Of a stretch of 5,928 nt of DNA, positions 5,232 to 5,928 are shown piece after piece (the stretch's first letter is position 1; the number at the start of each line of letters is the position of its first letter). Location of the stretch: NCBI GenBank assembly GCA_026706165.1, contig JAPOZF010000179.1, positions 1-5,928 of the forward strand, given 5' to 3'. The notes under the pieces are model-generated. The model was not told the DNA's origin and did not search any database. It worked only from the letters and a program-made list of their open reading frames with translations. Made by a program: the position numbers and the translations under genes. Origin of the DNA: Gemmatimonadota bacterium. GTDB lineage: Bacteria > Latescibacterota > UBA2968 > UBA8231.

Positions 5232-5251
5232 GGTTCGTCTCGTATCGAACC
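5232..5251. repeat. Inverted repeat GGTTCG-N8-CGAACC (regulator terminator or activator site)
   Basis: A perfect six-base-pair inverted repeat with an eight-base spacer. It lies about 90 bases past the regulator's stop codon and about 265 bases upstream of the predicted start of the redox operon. On the minus strand it is followed only by GTTT, so as a terminator it is weak. It could instead be a distal binding site of the sigma-54 activator. The sequence alone does not decide. Confidence 0.4.
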
Positions 5252-5342
5252 CCCGTCCTGCTCCGGGCCGCGGGCGGCGGCTCGGGTCACCCCGAATGCT
5301 AAAGAGAGCGATTCGGAGCTTCGGTCCCGACCGGCGGCAGGC

Positions 5343-5928
5343 TCAACCCCTGAAGAGATCGTATTTCTTCAGCTTCCGGTACAGGGTCACCCGACTGATA
5401 CCCAGAGCCAGGGCCGCCTGGGTGACATTGTTGTCGTGGACTTCAAGGGCGTGGGCGAGGGCCTGACGCTCGACCTCGACCAGCGGCAGGACCCCGGCCG
5501 GCGGCGAGCCGCCGCTTCCGGCTGCGATGACCGGGGACAGTTGGGGAGGCAGGCTGCCGGCTTGCAGCACCCCGTCCGTCTCCAGCAGCACGGCCCGTTC
5601 GATGGCGTTCTCCAGCTCGCGCACGTTTCCGGGCCAGTCGTACTGGACCAACAGGGCCAGGGCGGCTGTGGAAATGAAGCTGATGGATTTGTCGGCGCGT
5701 TGGGCGTACCTGTCGAGGAAATGCCTGGCCAGCAGGGGAATGTCCTCGCGCCGCTCTCTCAGCGGCGGAATCACGATGGGGAAAGCGGCGACGCGATAGA
5801 ACAGATCTTTGCGGAACTCCTTCTTCTTCACCAGGAGATCCAGGTCCCTGTTGGTCGCTGTCATCACCCGGATGTCGACGGGAATGGGGGAGGTTCCCCC
5901 CACCCGCTGAATTTCCCCCTCCTGCAGA
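5343..5928 (-). CDS. Sigma-54-dependent transcriptional activator, C-terminal part (cut by window edge)
   Basis: About 195 residues of the C-terminal half of a bacterial enhancer-binding protein; the frame is open to the last base, so the N-terminus and any sensing domain are outside. In order: 'LQEGEIQRVGG' and 'DIRVMTATNRDL' (end of the Walker B/sensor I part of the AAA+ domain), 'FRKDLFYRV' with the arginine finger, 'PPLRERREDIPLLARHFL', 'YDWPGNVRELENAIERAVLL' type sensor II segment, a short linker, then a Fis-type helix-turn-helix at the C-terminus (VERQALAHALEV, then NVTQAALALGISRVTLYRKLKKY). These proteins hydrolyse ATP to open sigma-54 promoters from upstream sites. The GAFTGA loop, which contacts sigma-54, is not in the window. 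The GTG at 5903 is internal, not a start. Its adjacency to the promoter at 4987-5002 makes that operon the likely target. Whether it is a two-component response regulator or has another input domain cannot be seen. Confidence 0.96.
   Translation of the reverse strand, partial: LQEGEIQRVGGTSPIPVDIRVMTATNRDLDLLVKKKEFRKDLFYRVAAFPIVIPPLRERREDIPLLARHFLDRYAQRADKSISFISTAALALLVQYDWPGNVRELENAIERAVLLETDGVLQAGSLPPQLSPVIAAGSGGSPPAGVLPLVEVERQALAHALEVHDNNVTQAALALGISRVTLYRKLKKYDLFRG

Larger units (their letters stand above)
4899..5342. other. Regulatory intergenic region between the sigma-54 activator and the redox operon
   Basis: A 444-base gap, richer in A+T than its neighbours. It contains the sigma-54 promoter (4987-5002), a small leader hairpin TTCGG-ACAG-CCGAA (4931-4944) that would lie in the 5' untranslated RNA, a TGTTT-N7-AAACA repeat (5082-5098), a GGTTCG-N8-CGAACC repeat (5232-5251), and an imperfect repeat CCGAAT/ATTCGG (5292-5297 and 5311-5316) just after the regulator's stop. 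A minus-strand open frame at 5030-5290 is Ser-rich and featureless. A plus-strand frame open from 4983 to the window end is discussed under findings. I call no gene here. Confidence 0.7.

Noticed and set aside
5030..5290. Minus-strand frame of 86 codons in the intergenic region
   Set aside because: It is Ser-rich with no domain, signal or convincing ribosome binding site, and it lies across the regulatory region.
5903..5903. GTG as the start of the sigma-54 activator
   Set aside because: The frame continues to the window edge with family-typical residues (LQEGEIQRV), so this is an internal valine.
1..5928. CRISPR array, tRNA, rRNA, insertion sequence or attachment site
   Set aside because: I saw no regularly spaced direct repeats, no tRNA or rRNA-like segments, no transposase motifs and no flanking terminal repeats.

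Overview
The window reads as a GC-rich Gram-negative bacterial chromosome segment in which every credible gene lies on the minus strand. The signs are a sigma-54 (RpoN) enhancer-binding regulator, a matching -24/-12 promoter, periplasmic thioredoxin-fold proteins, an NqrC/RnfG-style FMN domain and a prepilin-type peptidase. The combination fits a deltaproteobacterial lineage (Desulfuromonadales or Myxococcota-like), but that placement is inference from gene style.

Layout in transcription order (high to low coordinates): the C-terminal part of a sigma-54 activator (5343 to the window edge); a 444-base intergenic region with a good sigma-54 promoter and inverted repeats; a tightly packed operon of four genes whose ends overlap (FMN-binding protein with CxxC, TlpA-like CxxC thioredoxin, TlpA-like CxxS thioredoxin, A24 prepilin peptidase); then, 62 bases on, a 124-residue Cys-rich protein; a strong intrinsic terminator; a signal-peptide protein resembling a CBM9/DOMON-type beta-sandwich; a 366-base gap with terminator hairpins; and the start of a second, paralogous secreted protein cut by the window edge.

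The main point is the operon's last gene. Its C-terminal 43 residues carry eight cysteines. Six of them follow the cysteine-stabilised alpha/beta (CSab, defensin/scorpion-toxin) signature: C-x5-C-x3-C-x10-C-x9-C-x-C, with G-x-C in the correct place. This domain is preceded by one transmembrane segment starting just after a Gly-Phe that could be a prepilin-peptidase site.

The genes ahead of it encode what such a product might need: two thioredoxin-fold proteins, a redox flavoprotein with a CxxC, and a membrane aspartyl peptidase that cuts at the cytoplasmic face. I therefore propose a sigma-54-controlled system that makes, processes and oxidatively folds a membrane-anchored or pilin-like defensin-like peptide. 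The gene calls and operon are directly supported; the CSab assignment is strong by pattern only; the processing model is inference.
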